A stretch of 64,000 nucleotides of DNA, from the NCBI RefSeq assembly GCF_000423005.1, contig NZ_AUHD01000007.1, positions 62,001-126,000 on the forward strand. Reading direction: 5' to 3'. Origin of the DNA: Gelidibacter mesophilus DSM 14095. Its GTDB lineage: Bacteria; Bacteroidota; Bacteroidia; Flavobacteriales; Flavobacteriaceae. The notes beneath the pieces are model-generated. The model made no database searches. It was not told the origin of the DNA and saw only the letters and a list, made by a program, of their open reading frames with translations. The translations under genes and the position numbers were made by a program. Below are positions 7,584-17,367 of the stretch, piece by piece (within the stretch, counting starts at the first letter, position 1; every line of letters begins with the position of its first letter).

Positions 7584-8095
7584 TTATGATAGTTGGATCT
7601 CAAAAAAGCATACCTCAACATTATGATAATGCGCTGGTAAATGTGAGACGTTATTTAGCTTCTTAGTTCCCAAAAAGTCAAATCCGCAACGTTGATAGTG
7701 TGTAATCAGTCCTTCGTTTTTACCACAGGTATCCATTCTTATAAATTGTTTGTTCTGCTCTTTGGCTAAATTGATGGCCCAATCCACGATGATTTTGACG
7801 AAGTTGCGACCTCTAAAATCAGGATTTGTAGCAATCCATGAATAAAAATAGACGTATCGGTATCAGCAGCTTCCCATATTTGCGGATCGCTGTACGTGAT
7901 GGCCCATATGCAAGCAATCTGATCTTCAATTACTAATTTGAACTGTCTGTTTTGGTTGACTTCGGTGCTCACTAACGCTTCATCAAATTGCGGCCAATGG
8001 TTTTCTGGGAATTTTATTTTCTGAAAATCAGTCGCGTGTTTGTAGAGTCTAAAAATCTCAGGAATATCTTCTTTTGTGCTATTGGTTATTTTCAT
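7584..8095 (-). pseudogene. GNAT acetyltransferase, frameshifted
   Basis: Two overlapping reading frames on the minus strand together make one GNAT protein of about 170 aa. The N-terminal half starts at 8095 (MKITNSTKEDIPEIFRLY). The C-terminal half includes IVDWAINLAKEQNKQFIRMD and HYQRCGFDFLG. The reading frame shifts near 7834-7840: the native continuation IATNPDFRGRNFVKI is readable in the other frame, and it holds the acetyl-CoA-binding region. This is either a genuine single-base loss or a sequencing error. Function as annotated is probably lost. Confidence 0.75.
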
Positions 8096-8244
8096 TGTTT
8101 ATTGGTTGAGAACATTTCTGTTAAAATTCATAGTATAGTTTTTTTGACACGTCTATCGGAATCACGAGTTAGCTCAGAGAAGCATGACTGGTTGAATTGA
8201 ATTTATCAAGAATACTTACACGTACTGAAAAGTCGAAAGATTTT

Positions 8245-8871
8245 TCAAAAATCAGTGAGTTTTCTTAAAACCTGCCTGAATGATGAACAGGGTCTTATGG
8301 TGATGTTTTTCATTTTCCTGGCACTGCTATTCGGTTTCAAGTTCAGTAATCTTTTTAGAATTTCCTTAGTTTCGTGGTTATGCTTTTCCTCTGAAGCTGC
8401 GCCCAAAAGCTTTCGATCTCTCAATTTTGACCCAAGATCAACCAATCTCCAAAAGAGAAAAGAATCCTTTGGATAGGCAATTTGAAAGTCCATTATTTTT
8501 GATACATCCTGATATTTCTTGAGATAATTTGGCGAATGTAATACCGCATATATATAATCGAGCAGATCTTTCTTATCAAAAATGTCCTTAAATTCATCCC
8601 GAACTTCAGGATTATTTGCCATACAAACCTGGCTTTCCATGTCCTTTTCGAGTAGAAAGGTTAGTTTTAATTTTGCTTCAATTTTTTTAATTGCCGCAGG
8701 CGAGATGCCGTTAACGTACTTGGGAACATTTGGAACGACTGATTCAAAACTAGCCTTTTTGGAATTTTCGAGTGGAAAATCCTCTGTTTTTAAATTTGGA
8801 TAAATGAGTTCCTTAGTCACTGAAAAAGTGGTTTTGTCCTGTGGTGCGAGATTTTTGTTGTTTGATGTCAT
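8245..8871 (-). pseudogene. C-terminal remnant of a type ISP restriction-modification enzyme
   Basis: The 208-codon frame carries the tail pattern of type ISP (single-polypeptide) methylase-nuclease-helicase enzymes: ISPAAIKKIEAKLKLTF, then DLLDYIYAVLHSPNYLKKYQ, then YPKDSFLFWRLVDLGSKLR. The methyltransferase, helicase and nuclease parts are absent; full enzymes are well over 1000 aa. Upstream of 8871 the frame stays open for about 20 codons and then stops. It is probably a non-functional relic of a lost defence island. Confidence 0.65.
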
Positions 8872-8934
8872 GCCATCCTGGAGTTTATTGCCAAACTTAT
8901 CCTGAACCGCTTTAAGGTTCTTTTTAAATTAAAA

Positions 8935-9230
8935 TTACAATTTGAGATCTATTCTTAAATGTTCATGCAATGCTTGTCGTCCTTTTGGAGTGACTCTGAG
9001 TTCTCGTGTAGATTCAACTTTGTCAAACCAACCTTTAAATATCATTTTCCGAAATATCAAATTTTAAAAACCATTCCCAAACCTTATTTATGACCAAAGG
9101 GATAGCATTGGATTCATTTATATAACCATATTCTACCATCGTCCCTGTAATTACAACGCCCAAGTAACCTGCCAGGTGGCTTATGGAATCAGCGACAACA
9201 ATTAAAACCGCTCTTGATTGTCTGGATATC
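8935..9230 (-). pseudogene. ArsR-type regulator remnant
   Basis: Minus-strand frames give ADSISHLAGYLGVVITGTMV and, in a shifted frame, GWFDKVESTRELRVTPKGRQ followed by a short C-terminal tail with a stop at 8935. This HLAG..LGV and W..R...R.L.VTP.G pattern is the C-terminal half of ArsR-family regulators that lack the canonical short form. The middle is missing and frames disagree, so this is a decayed gene. It lies between two other broken genes. Confidence 0.55.
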
Positions 9231-9265
9231 GTTTAGAATGGAATTTTTTTATAGCTTAATCAATA

Positions 9266-10030
9266 TTACAAATCAATTTCAAGACCAATTGGGCAATGAT
9301 CCGACCCGAGTATATTGGAATAAATAGTGACTGCTTGTATTTTATCGACTAAAATTTTGCTGACCAGAAAGTAATCAATCCGCCAGCCGGTATTACGCTC
9401 TCGTGCCTTGAACCGGTAACTCCAATAAGTATAAGCGACTTCATCAGGATGTAAAAGTCTGAAGGAATCAACAAATTGGTCTTTCAAAAAATTATCCATA
9501 CCATCTATTTCAATCTGGGTATAACCCGCTGTTTTGTTGTAGTTGGCTTTATCATTTTTAAGGTCAATGGCGCGGTGCGCGACGTTAAAATCGCCACAGG
9601 CAATCACAGGCTTGATTGCTTCTAAATTTTTTAAATAGATTAGAAAATCGGCATCCCATTGTTGACGATACGCTAACCGATCTAGTTTTTGACCTGAATT
9701 TGGAACATAAACATTGACTAGAAAGAAGTCCTTGTATTCGTTACATTGCACTCTTCCTTCATTATCGTGTGCAGAAATCCCCATGTCGTTAGTGAAAGAT
9801 AAGGGTTTGATTTTGCTAAGGATTGCCGTGCTGGAATAGCCCTTTCTCTCTGCTGAATTATAGTAGTGATGATAGCCGGTCAATGGCGCTAAAGCCTTTT
9901 TCGTTTCATCTACTTGTGCTTTGGTTTCTTGGAGACAAAGCACATCAGGGTTTAATTTTTCAATGGTGTCGTAAAAATCTTTCTGAACAACGGCACGGAT
10001 GCCATTGACGTTCCATGATATTATATGCAT
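9266..10030 (-). CDS. xth: Exodeoxyribonuclease III
   Basis: DNA repair AP endonuclease and 3'-5' exonuclease of the ExoIII/EEP superfamily. The 254 aa match family length. Motifs visible are SWNVNGIRA at the N-terminus, LQETKA with the metal-binding Glu, GDFNVAHRAIDL, and a C-terminal GSDHCPI with the catalytic Asp-His pair. It is the only intact gene between 7.5 and 11.1 kb, flanked by pseudogenes on both sides, and is probably a housekeeping anchor left as surrounding genes decayed. Confidence 0.93.
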   Translation of the reverse strand: MHIISWNVNGIRAVVQKDFYDTIEKLNPDVLCLQETKAQVDETKKALAPLTGYHHYYNSAERKGYSSTAILSKIKPLSFTNDMGISAHDNEGRVQCNEYKDFFLVNVYVPNSGQKLDRLAYRQQWDADFLIYLKNLEAIKPVIACGDFNVAHRAIDLKNDKANYNKTAGYTQIEIDGMDNFLKDQFVDSFRLLHPDEVAYTYWSYRFKARERNTGWRIDYFLVSKILVDKIQAVTIYSNILGSDHCPIGLEIDL

Positions 10031-10521
10031 CTTCTAAATTTTTGAGCTTAAATATAATCCATTTAAAACGGATCCAAAAGTAGAGCTTTGAGAACTTTAG
10101 TAAATCGTATCGATATTCAAAGATGAAGTTGAAATTGAACTCGAAATGAAAGATATTGAATATTAAAGTTTTGATGGAATGTAGATAAAAAATAATGTGG
10201 AGTTTTTTTCCGTTAAGACCTTAGCAAAAAGCCTAAACGCTTTAAGGTTTAATTTTTCTAAACGCTAGGTGTGCAAGGTTTAACACGAGGTGCACAAAAA
10301 GGAAAATTTTGAACAACGAATAACGAATGCTGAAATTAAAGTGTCAGTGTATTGAAATAGGGTCAATTCACAAAGAGACTTGTCATGGATGAATTTGAAA
10401 ACTAATTTCTACATTTAGATAGATCTGAAGTTAGATGTGCATGTGCAACGCTTAATTGACTTTTGAAGATGATCTGCTCTCGGCAGGCACGGCGCTCTAA
10501 TAATTTTATAATACATCACTA
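10031..10521. other. Non-coding stretch, nothing recognised
   Basis: There is no open frame with coding character and no clear hairpin terminator. Sequence is AT-rich with short A/T runs. It is probably degraded former coding sequence, given the pseudogenes on both sides. Confidence 0.4.
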
Positions 10522-10926
10522 GTGAATATCGTAAATAAAACAGCCGTCATAATCGGTCTCAGCAGCGGTCTTGGTGCTGCAATTTCAGAAGCATTAGTTC
10601 AAAATGGGTAGATGTGTTTGGTCTTACCGGTATCAAAAATAAACATCAATTACTTGAGGATGAACTTGGTGATCGCTTTAATGCGGCTGTGTTGGATGTT
10701 TCAAATCGTGGCGCTGTAAAAAAATGGGATTAGTGAAATCTTTACCGAAAATAATTGTCCAGAGATTCTTATTAATAGTGCCGGCGCTGGTATGTTCGGT
10801 TAAATAGATGAGATGCCTGCAGAAGAATGATTGACTATTCTACAAATTCCCGATAATATGTACATAAGTGATATCACCATCCTTCCATTCAATCCCAAAA
10901 ATAAAATTGAATTTTCCTTGTCATAG
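10522..10926 (+). pseudogene. Short-chain dehydrogenase remnant
   Basis: The frame opens with NKTAVIIGLSSGLGAAISEA, a glycine-rich NAD(P)-binding motif. It continues after an in-frame TAG with VFGLTGIKNKHQLLEDELGD and AVLDVSN, and then, after a shift, CPEILINSAGAGMFG. The end reads LQIPDNMYISDITILPFNPK and resembles an SDR C-terminus, stopping at 10924-10926. Several stops, a frameshift and an internal deletion that removes the YxxxK active site show it is dead. Confidence 0.7.
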
Positions 10927-11107
10927 CCTTCGCTACGAGGTCCATGATTACATTCTTAAAATGTGAAATGCAACCCCTTTATGTCTTATGAAATAATCCT
11001 CAAAAGTACGCCATATTAAAATGGTCAAAGGGCTAGGTTTCTTGTTAGATCTTAACATAATCTTTAAATTCTGAAGTGATTAGGTTAAAATTTTCTTAAA
11101 TAAAACT

Positions 11108-11156
11108 TTTGTAAAATGAAAAATAATATATAATATTGCATTATGTATAACATAAT
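11108..11156 (+). promoter_or_regulatory. SusC1 promoter with GntR-type operator
   Basis: TTTG (11108-11111), a 19-nt spacer and TAATATTG (11131-11138) fit the Bacteroidota -33/-7 promoter. An inverted repeat ATTATGT-ATA-ACATAAT (11140-11156) starts right after it, over the expected transcription start. Its centre GT-ATA-AC fits the GTnnnAC core of FadR-subfamily GntR sites. The same layout occurs at 18571-18596 and 60232-60257. Confidence 0.7.
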
Positions 11157-11204
11157 ACTTTCTACGATTCAAGCACTTATTTTAACTAATTCAAATAATT
11201 TAGT

Positions 11205-14200
11205 ATGAGAAATAAAAATTCTAATATCATGTATATGATATTTATTTTGCTTTTTGCCTTGCCAATGTTAAGCTTTGGTCAGGAACGAGCAATTACAGGA
11301 ACGGTAATTTCGTCTGGTGATCAATTGCCATTGGCAGGTGCCACCGTCCTCGTAAAAGGGACGAGCACAGGGGTGACCACAGACTTTGACGGAAACTACA
11401 CTATTAATGCAAGTACAGGATCTGTTCTTGTATTTAGCTATATTGGGTTCAACAAGGTTGAAGTTACAGTAGCAGACCAAACAACAGTTAACGTGTCTCT
11501 GGTTGAAGATACTGCAATGTTGGATGAAATTGTCATAACTGGTTATGGTAAGCAAAGCAGGTCTCAATTGACGACCTCTGTCTCAAAATTAGATACGCAG
11601 GTTTTAGAAACCTCAACCCGATCTAACGTGGCAACGGCTTTACAAGGTACCATTGCAGGTTTAAGAGTCACTAATACTACCGGACAACCAGGTTCTTCTC
11701 CACAAATCGTTTTGCGTGGAGGGACTAATTTCAATGGTACAGGGTCTCCTCTAATATTAATTGATGGTATACCAGGTGATTTTTATGCATTGAATTCTGA
11801 TGATGTTGAGTCTATTGAAGTCTTAAAAGATGCTGCCGCAACAGCGATTTATGGGGCACGATCAGCGGATGGAGTTATTTTGGTAACTACAAAGACAGGA
11901 AAAATAGGAAAATCTTCCATCAGCTATAAGTATAAATATAGTATGAATAATGAAAGAGATGACCAGAAATACCTTGGTGCCGCTGATCATATCAACTATA
12001 ATAGGCAGTCTATTGCTTGGTATAGAGAAGTGGCAGGAAATCCAGGTTCTTTTGGTGCTTTTTTAGATGGCAATAACAGTGCAGGGACAGGTAATAATAG
12101 AACCAACGATCCATTTACAACCCAGTATTTAACTTCTGAAAACAGTTACCTCTTAAATCAACCGGGATGGAAATCCATTCCAGATGTTTTGAATCCAAGC
12201 CGGGATATTATATTTTATGACGACGGCGCCATTGGTGACCGTATCTATCAAAATAGTGCGTCAAAAGATCATTACCTATCGTTTGATGGGGGTAATGAGA
12301 ATGGCACTTATTATTTAGGTTTAGGAGCGTTGGATAATGATGGATTGGTATTGGGCTCTGGATTTGTAAGATATTCAGGAAAGTTTAGTGGTTCTTACAA
12401 TATCTCTGATAAATTTAAAGTCAATTCAAATATTTTGTACTCACACTCTAACCTTAGTAGGAGTCCATTGGGAGGTGATGATACCGTATTTAGGAGATTT
12501 CAAGGCCAGGCGGCAACCTCAAGAACCTATGATAGTAATGCTGACGGTACTTGGTCAGACCAATACGCGCCAGGACAAAATGAAGGTTTTGGAAATCCAT
12601 TATATTACCAAGATAAATTTGTAAGAAAAAATTTGGAGCAACGCTTATCTGCTTCTGTGGGTATTGATTGGGATATTTTTAATAATGTGACTTTTTCTTT
12701 AAACGGAAGCCATTTCACCATTAACAATCACAACGAGAGTTTTAATAAGGCATTTCGCGTTGGTAGTAATGCCGGGCCATTGCGTACTGGGCGTGAAGCT
12801 TCTGTAAGTTTAGAAAGAACATTAAGAAATCAATTGACGGGAACTTTGAATTACTCAAAAAAGTTTGGAATGCACAACGTCAACGCGCTGATTGGTGCAG
12901 AGTATTTTAAGGATAATATTTTCTTAAGTGGCGCTGGCACTCGAAATTCTCCTTCTGATCTCATTGAGACTTTAAATGCTGGTGCTGAAGCCAATGGTGT
13001 GCCGTACAGTTTTGAATCTGAGCAAGTGATTATTTCTACATTTGGACGTTTGCTTTATGATTTTGACGACCGATACCTATTTAGTTTTACCTATAGATAT
13101 GATGGTGCTTCACGATTGGGAAATAACAAATCTGACTTTTTCCCAGGGGTATCCGTTGGGTGGAACGCACATAATGAACAGTTTTTTGAAGATTCTTCAA
13201 TCAGCACTATTATTTCCAGGTTAAAACCAAGATTAAGTTATGGTGTCAATGGTAGTGTTAATTCCATAACAAGTCCTGGCGCGAGAGATTATACTGGTAA
13301 TTATACGGTGTTTGGATCTTATGGTGATCAGGGCGTGTATAACGGCCAAACCGGTTACGCAAATACCGAACTTCCTGTCTTGGATTTGGTTTGGGAAAAA
13401 TCAACAACCTTTAATGCTGGATTGGATATTTCATTTTTCGATAATAGATTGTCATTTATTACAGATGTTTATTCTAGAGATGTTAAAGATAAGATTTCCA
13501 ATCTTGAATTACCTTACTATACAGGTTTTCAGTTTATAAGAACCAATAATGGTACCATTAGAAATAAAGGTTTTGAATTGCAGGTTAATGGTGATATCAT
13601 TCGTAATGATGATTGGACTTGGAATGTTGGTGCGACTTTTACAACCAATAAAAACTACGTCATCAAGCTTCCAGAAAATGATAACGACTTAAATCGACAA
13701 GGTGGTACGCTTATCTGGAACTCTGATACAGGTCAAGAAGAATGGGTAGGTGGTTACCAAGAAGGTCAGCGTTCAGGTCATGACTTGGTGGTGGCTTTTG
13801 AGCAAGCAGGTATTTATACCACGCAAGCTGAAGCAGACGCTGATAATTCTATTACTGATACGTATATGCCAGTAGCTAGCCGTAACAAACGTTGGGCAGG
13901 TGACGTGAAATGGGTAGATCAAAATGGTGATGGAGTTATAGACGGTCTTGACAGAAAAGTGATTGGTCGTACCACGCCAGATTTTATTGGAGGTTTGACG
14001 ACGAGTTTGAATTATAAAAACTTTAATTTATTCGTGAAAACTGATTTTGCAACAGGACATTTAGTCTGGAACCATATTAGAAATAAGGGTTATGGTCAAA
14101 CCCAAGGTAACTTGGCCCAACCTGCTGAAGTAGCAGACTCTTGGACTCCTGACAATACCGATACAGATTGGCCACGTTTTGTTTTCGTGAACGGATCCAA

Positions 14201-14486
14201 AAACGTATGGAGAGGTGGTGAAGGTGGTGATGATCTACAGAATTATGGAAACGAAAAATTCTGGGAAAAAGGTGATTATTTAGCCTTGCGTGAAGTAACT
14301 TTAAGTTATAATATGCCTGCTGAATATTTTAAAGGCGCCATTCAACGTTTAAGTATTTATGTAACAGGTTCCAATCTGTACTATTTTAAAAGTATGAGTG
14401 GTGATACCCCAGAAGTTGGTGGTGTAAGGTATGGTGATTTTCCAGTGCCAAAGACAATTACCATTGGTTGTAACGTAACATTTTAA
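11205..14486 (+). CDS. SusC-like TonB-dependent transporter 1
   Basis: Outer-membrane barrel importing oligosaccharides or sialic acid in complex with the SusD protein next to it. The 1093 aa comprise a signal peptide (about 1-25), a carboxypeptidase-D-like regulatory domain (about 28-110, TTDFDGNYTI), a TonB box near DEIVITGYG, a plug domain (LRGG, DGIPGDF, IYGARSADGVILV) and a long barrel ending in aromatic F. Gene 14497 follows after 10 nt. The promoter carries the GntR-type operator, and sialate catabolic genes follow. Sialoglycan or Neu5Ac uptake is therefore the best guess. Confidence 0.92.
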   Translation: MRNKNSNIMYMIFILLFALPMLSFGQERAITGTVISSGDQLPLAGATVLVKGTSTGVTTDFDGNYTINASTGSVLVFSYIGFNKVEVTVADQTTVNVSLVEDTAMLDEIVITGYGKQSRSQLTTSVSKLDTQVLETSTRSNVATALQGTIAGLRVTNTTGQPGSSPQIVLRGGTNFNGTGSPLILIDGIPGDFYALNSDDVESIEVLKDAAATAIYGARSADGVILVTTKTGKIGKSSISYKYKYSMNNERDDQKYLGAADHINYNRQSIAWYREVAGNPGSFGAFLDGNNSAGTGNNRTNDPFTTQYLTSENSYLLNQPGWKSIPDVLNPSRDIIFYDDGAIGDRIYQNSASKDHYLSFDGGNENGTYYLGLGALDNDGLVLGSGFVRYSGKFSGSYNISDKFKVNSNILYSHSNLSRSPLGGDDTVFRRFQGQAATSRTYDSNADGTWSDQYAPGQNEGFGNPLYYQDKFVRKNLEQRLSASVGIDWDIFNNVTFSLNGSHFTINNHNESFNKAFRVGSNAGPLRTGREASVSLERTLRNQLTGTLNYSKKFGMHNVNALIGAEYFKDNIFLSGAGTRNSPSDLIETLNAGAEANGVPYSFESEQVIISTFGRLLYDFDDRYLFSFTYRYDGASRLGNNKSDFFPGVSVGWNAHNEQFFEDSSISTIISRLKPRLSYGVNGSVNSITSPGARDYTGNYTVFGSYGDQGVYNGQTGYANTELPVLDLVWEKSTTFNAGLDISFFDNRLSFITDVYSRDVKDKISNLELPYYTGFQFIRTNNGTIRNKGFELQVNGDIIRNDDWTWNVGATFTTNKNYVIKLPENDNDLNRQGGTLIWNSDTGQEEWVGGYQEGQRSGHDLVVAFEQAGIYTTQAEADADNSITDTYMPVASRNKRWAGDVKWVDQNGDGVIDGLDRKVIGRTTPDFIGGLTTSLNYKNFNLFVKTDFATGHLVWNHIRNKGYGQTQGNLAQPAEVADSWTPDNTDTDWPRFVFVNGSKNVWRGGEGGDDLQNYGNEKFWEKGDYLALREVTLSYNMPAEYFKGAIQRLSIYVTGSNLYYFKSMSGDTPEVGGVRYGDFPVPKTITIGCNVTF

Positions 14487-14496
14487 ATTTTAGAAG

Positions 14497-16005
14497 ATGA
14501 AAAAGTACATAATTATATTTATTGCTGCAATCACATTCAGTGCTTGTGAAAGTGAATTAGAAACATCAAGCCGAAGTGAGTTGACGGCAGCGGGATTTTG
14601 GGATACCGAGGAAGGTGCAAAAACTGCACATACCGGATTGTATGCCAACTTTAGATCGTCTGCCGGAACATTATGGCAATTGGGCGAAATGAGAAGTGAC
14701 ATTTGGGGAGGTCGTACATTTGAGTCGCCTTTCAGTGAAAATCTCATCGAAAATAACATCACAATTGCCACAGCGCCTTTTGGAGGTTGGGCAGGTTTGT
14801 ACACAAGAATACACAGGTTAAATGACTTCTTGTTGAACGTGCCAAATGTGGAGTTTCTAGATGAATCAGAAAAGAACCATTTAATTGGTCAAGCTTACGG
14901 ATTAAGAGCATTTTATTATTATACATTGCTTAAAACTTGGGGAGATGTGCCTATAATTACAGAGCCTTTAACTGATTTGAATCCGGAGGGATTAAGTAGA
15001 GCAAGATCGCCTAAAGCAGATGTCATGGACTTGGTTAAGTCTGATTTGGCAGCATCTTTGAACGCTTTTGGATCTGATAACAGTTTTTATCAAGGCCGCA
15101 AAATATTCTGGTCTAAAGCTGCAACCTTGGCTCTTAAGGGTGATGTATATATTTGGTCAGGAAATTTAATGGGAGGTGGTAATGCTGATTTTACAGAGGC
15201 TAAAACAGCCTTACAGCAGGTGTCTTCTTTCGGCATAAGCCTAGAGCCAAGTTTTTCAAGCTTATGGGGAGTGGATAATGAAGATAACGAAGAGTTTATT
15301 TTCGCCATCCAATACCAGCAAGATGAGGCTGAGAATTTTTATAACAGTTTAACGGGGAGGAGTACAGAAATTAACCCTCAATTTGATGATAATGGCAACT
15401 CCATGGAGAATTTTGTCATTGCCGGAGCTAACAGGTATGGTCCTTCTGAAGAAACCATCTTACTTTTAGATGATAACGATGATAGTCGTAAAGATGCTAC
15501 TTTTATCAGTCTTTATACCGATGATAATGAAGGTGCTGGATATCCAAATTATAATGAACCAAAGTATTTTGGATCAATCTTTAATAAGTTCCTAGGAGAG
15601 GTGATTGGTTCAGAACGTATTTTTCAAAATGATGTGCCAGTATATAGGTATGCCGATGTGGTTTTATTGTTAGCAGAAGCAAAAAATCAATTGGGTGAAG
15701 ATCCGAGTGCTGAAATTAATCAAATACGTGAAAGAGCTTTAGGAGCAAATTATGTAGGAGCCACAGATGGCTATGTCAACGGTTCAAAAACGGCCAATGC
15801 TAACGCCATTTTAAATGAGCGCTACAAAGAATTTATTGGTGAAGGTAAAAGATGGTGGGATTTAAGACGCGCTGGAAATAGTTTTGTTATTGACAATATA
15901 AGTTTTTTAAATCCTGGTGATGAATATTTGTTAGAATTGCCAATCACTCAGGACATGATCGGAAGAAATCCTTTATTGGATCAAACACCGGGATATACAA
16001 ATTAG
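14497..16005 (+). CDS. SusD/RagB-like surface glycan-binding lipoprotein 1
   Basis: Surface lid protein of the SusCD complex. The 502 aa start with a lipoprotein signal ending at C17 (FSAC). TPR-like helices follow (GQAYGLRAFYYYTLLKTWGDVP is the typical SusD region), and the C-terminal part has the usual RYKEFIGEGKRWWDLRR segment. It lies 10 nt after its SusC partner and ends before a strong terminator at 16036, so SusCD1 forms a two-gene operon. Confidence 0.93.
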   Translation: MKKYIIIFIAAITFSACESELETSSRSELTAAGFWDTEEGAKTAHTGLYANFRSSAGTLWQLGEMRSDIWGGRTFESPFSENLIENNITIATAPFGGWAGLYTRIHRLNDFLLNVPNVEFLDESEKNHLIGQAYGLRAFYYYTLLKTWGDVPIITEPLTDLNPEGLSRARSPKADVMDLVKSDLAASLNAFGSDNSFYQGRKIFWSKAATLALKGDVYIWSGNLMGGGNADFTEAKTALQQVSSFGISLEPSFSSLWGVDNEDNEEFIFAIQYQQDEAENFYNSLTGRSTEINPQFDDNGNSMENFVIAGANRYGPSEETILLLDDNDDSRKDATFISLYTDDNEGAGYPNYNEPKYFGSIFNKFLGEVIGSERIFQNDVPVYRYADVVLLLAEAKNQLGEDPSAEINQIRERALGANYVGATDGYVNGSKTANANAILNERYKEFIGEGKRWWDLRRAGNSFVIDNISFLNPGDEYLLELPITQDMIGRNPLLDQTPGYTN

Positions 16006-16035
16006 TTGAGTAATTTTGTTTGAGTTAGTCAGAAA

Positions 16036-16070
16036 AGAGAGTTTTGCGTAAATCTCAACTCTCTTTTTTT
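16036..16070 (+). terminator. Terminator after SusCD1
   Basis: AGAGAGTT (16036-16043) pairs with AACTCTCT (16057-16064) and is followed by a T run. It closes the SusCD1 operon. Confidence 0.8.
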
Positions 16071-16374
16071 TAGTGGAACCCAAAATTCAAAAGCGAAGCG
16101 TATTGAGTTTTGATGGTTGAACTAATCCCGCTCGTTAGCAGGATCTAAGCTCCTGTCTGCCGACAGGCTGGCAAAACATAAAAGCGACTTGGGCTGAGCT
16201 TGTCGAAGTAAGCACATGATGTTGTGCCGGTTGAACACATGCCATTTTTTGGTGAGATATAAACCTAAAAGCAAGGCGAAATGAGTTTTAATGGTTGTTC
16301 CAATAGCTTTTGGGATAGCGGGCTCTCAAATATATAGTACGGCTTAAAAATAATTCCAAAGACATTTAGAAAGT
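16071..16374. repeat. Intergenic stretch with dispersed-repeat-like segments
   Basis: The stretch has no gene. It holds a hairpin CCTGTC-TGCC-GACAGG (16152-16167) and the element GGCTGAGCTTGTCGAAG (16192-16208), a sequence seen as a dispersed intergenic repeat in many bacterial genomes. Two similar phrases, AGTTTTGATGGTTG and AGTTTTAATGGTTG, lie near 16110 and 16290. It looks like repeat debris between the SusCD1 operon and the lyase gene. Confidence 0.5.
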
Positions 16375-17283
16375 ATGAAAATAAAAAACCTAATCGCAGC
16401 AACCTATGCGCCCATGCATCAAGATGGTTCATTAAACACCGGTGTTATTCCTAAATACCATCGTTTTTTAATTAAAAATAAAATTGCGGGTGTGTTTATG
16501 AATGGTTCCACTGGTGATTTTGTGTCCTTATCTACAGAAGAAAGAAAGGAAATAACGACGGCTTGGTCCAAAAACAAATCATCAGATCTTTATCTGATTG
16601 ATCATGTTGGCGATCCAAGTCTAAAAGTGGCCAAAGATTTAGCCACACATGCAGCCGATAAGGTAGATGCCATAGCTGTTTTAGCGCCTTACTATTTTAA
16701 ATTAAATAGTATTGAAAAATTAGTTCAGTATTGTAAAGAGGTTGCCGCATGTGCGCCAAACATTCCTTTTTACTATTATCATATTCCAGTTTTAAGTGGT
16801 GCTAATTTGAATATGCTTGACTTTTTAAAAGCAGCATCCAAAGAAATACCAACCTTGGAGGGCATCAAGTTTACAAATAATAATTTGATCGATTTCTTGC
16901 ACTGCAAACATTTTGAAGGTGGGAAATATAATATCTTGTTTGGGTTTGATGAAATTTTTATTTCCAGTTTGCCATTAGGGGCAGAGGGATGGGTGGGAAG
17001 TACGTACAACCACATGGCACCATTATATTACAAAATAAAAACCTTGTTTGAGGCAGGCAATATGACCGAAGCCGCAGAGTTACAAAGAAAAGCTATCCGA
17101 TTTGTTGAGATTTTAGACAGTCATGGTGGTTTTAACGGTGTTGCAAAAGGCTTTATGAAAACCTTTGGCATTGATTGTGGGCCTAGCAGATTTCCGCATA
17201 CAACCTTAGGTGAAGAGGCTTATAAAGGTATAAAAGCAGAGTTGGATGCTATTGGGTTATTAGAACATTTGAGTGATTACTAG
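16375..17283 (+). CDS. nanA: N-acetylneuraminate lyase
   Basis: Cytosolic aldolase splitting Neu5Ac into ManNAc and pyruvate. The 302 aa form a DHDPS/NAL TIM barrel: GSTGD substrate loop (44-48), catalytic Y135 in FYYYHIP, Schiff-base K165 in EGIKFT. The longer C-terminus and the GSTG(D) loop favour NAL over DapA. There is no signal peptide. It is followed by a hairpin terminator and then yhcH. ManNAc would be passed to the epimerase encoded at 18658. Confidence 0.88.
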   Translation: MKIKNLIAATYAPMHQDGSLNTGVIPKYHRFLIKNKIAGVFMNGSTGDFVSLSTEERKEITTAWSKNKSSDLYLIDHVGDPSLKVAKDLATHAADKVDAIAVLAPYYFKLNSIEKLVQYCKEVAACAPNIPFYYYHIPVLSGANLNMLDFLKAASKEIPTLEGIKFTNNNLIDFLHCKHFEGGKYNILFGFDEIFISSLPLGAEGWVGSTYNHMAPLYYKIKTLFEAGNMTEAAELQRKAIRFVEILDSHGGFNGVAKGFMKTFGIDCGPSRFPHTTLGEEAYKGIKAELDAIGLLEHLSDY

Positions 17284-17304
17284 CAATTTTTATATTTTGA
17301 AAAG

Positions 17305-17345
17305 AACCAAGCTTAAATAATTATTTTAAGTTTGGTTTTTTTTTA
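17305..17345 (+). terminator. Hairpin between nanA and yhcH
   Basis: AACCAAGCTTAAA pairs with TTTTAAGTTTGGTT, followed by a T tract of eight or more. It sits only about 25 nt before the yhcH start, in the same direction, so yhcH either depends on read-through or has a promoter hidden near the hairpin. Confidence 0.75.
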
Positions 17346-17367
17346 ACCTAAGAACAATTTATGGATT

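Noticed and set aside
16071-16374. CRISPR or attachment site
   Set aside because: Short phrases repeat only twice and without regular spacing. They look like dispersed intergenic repeats, and no cas gene or integrase is in the window.
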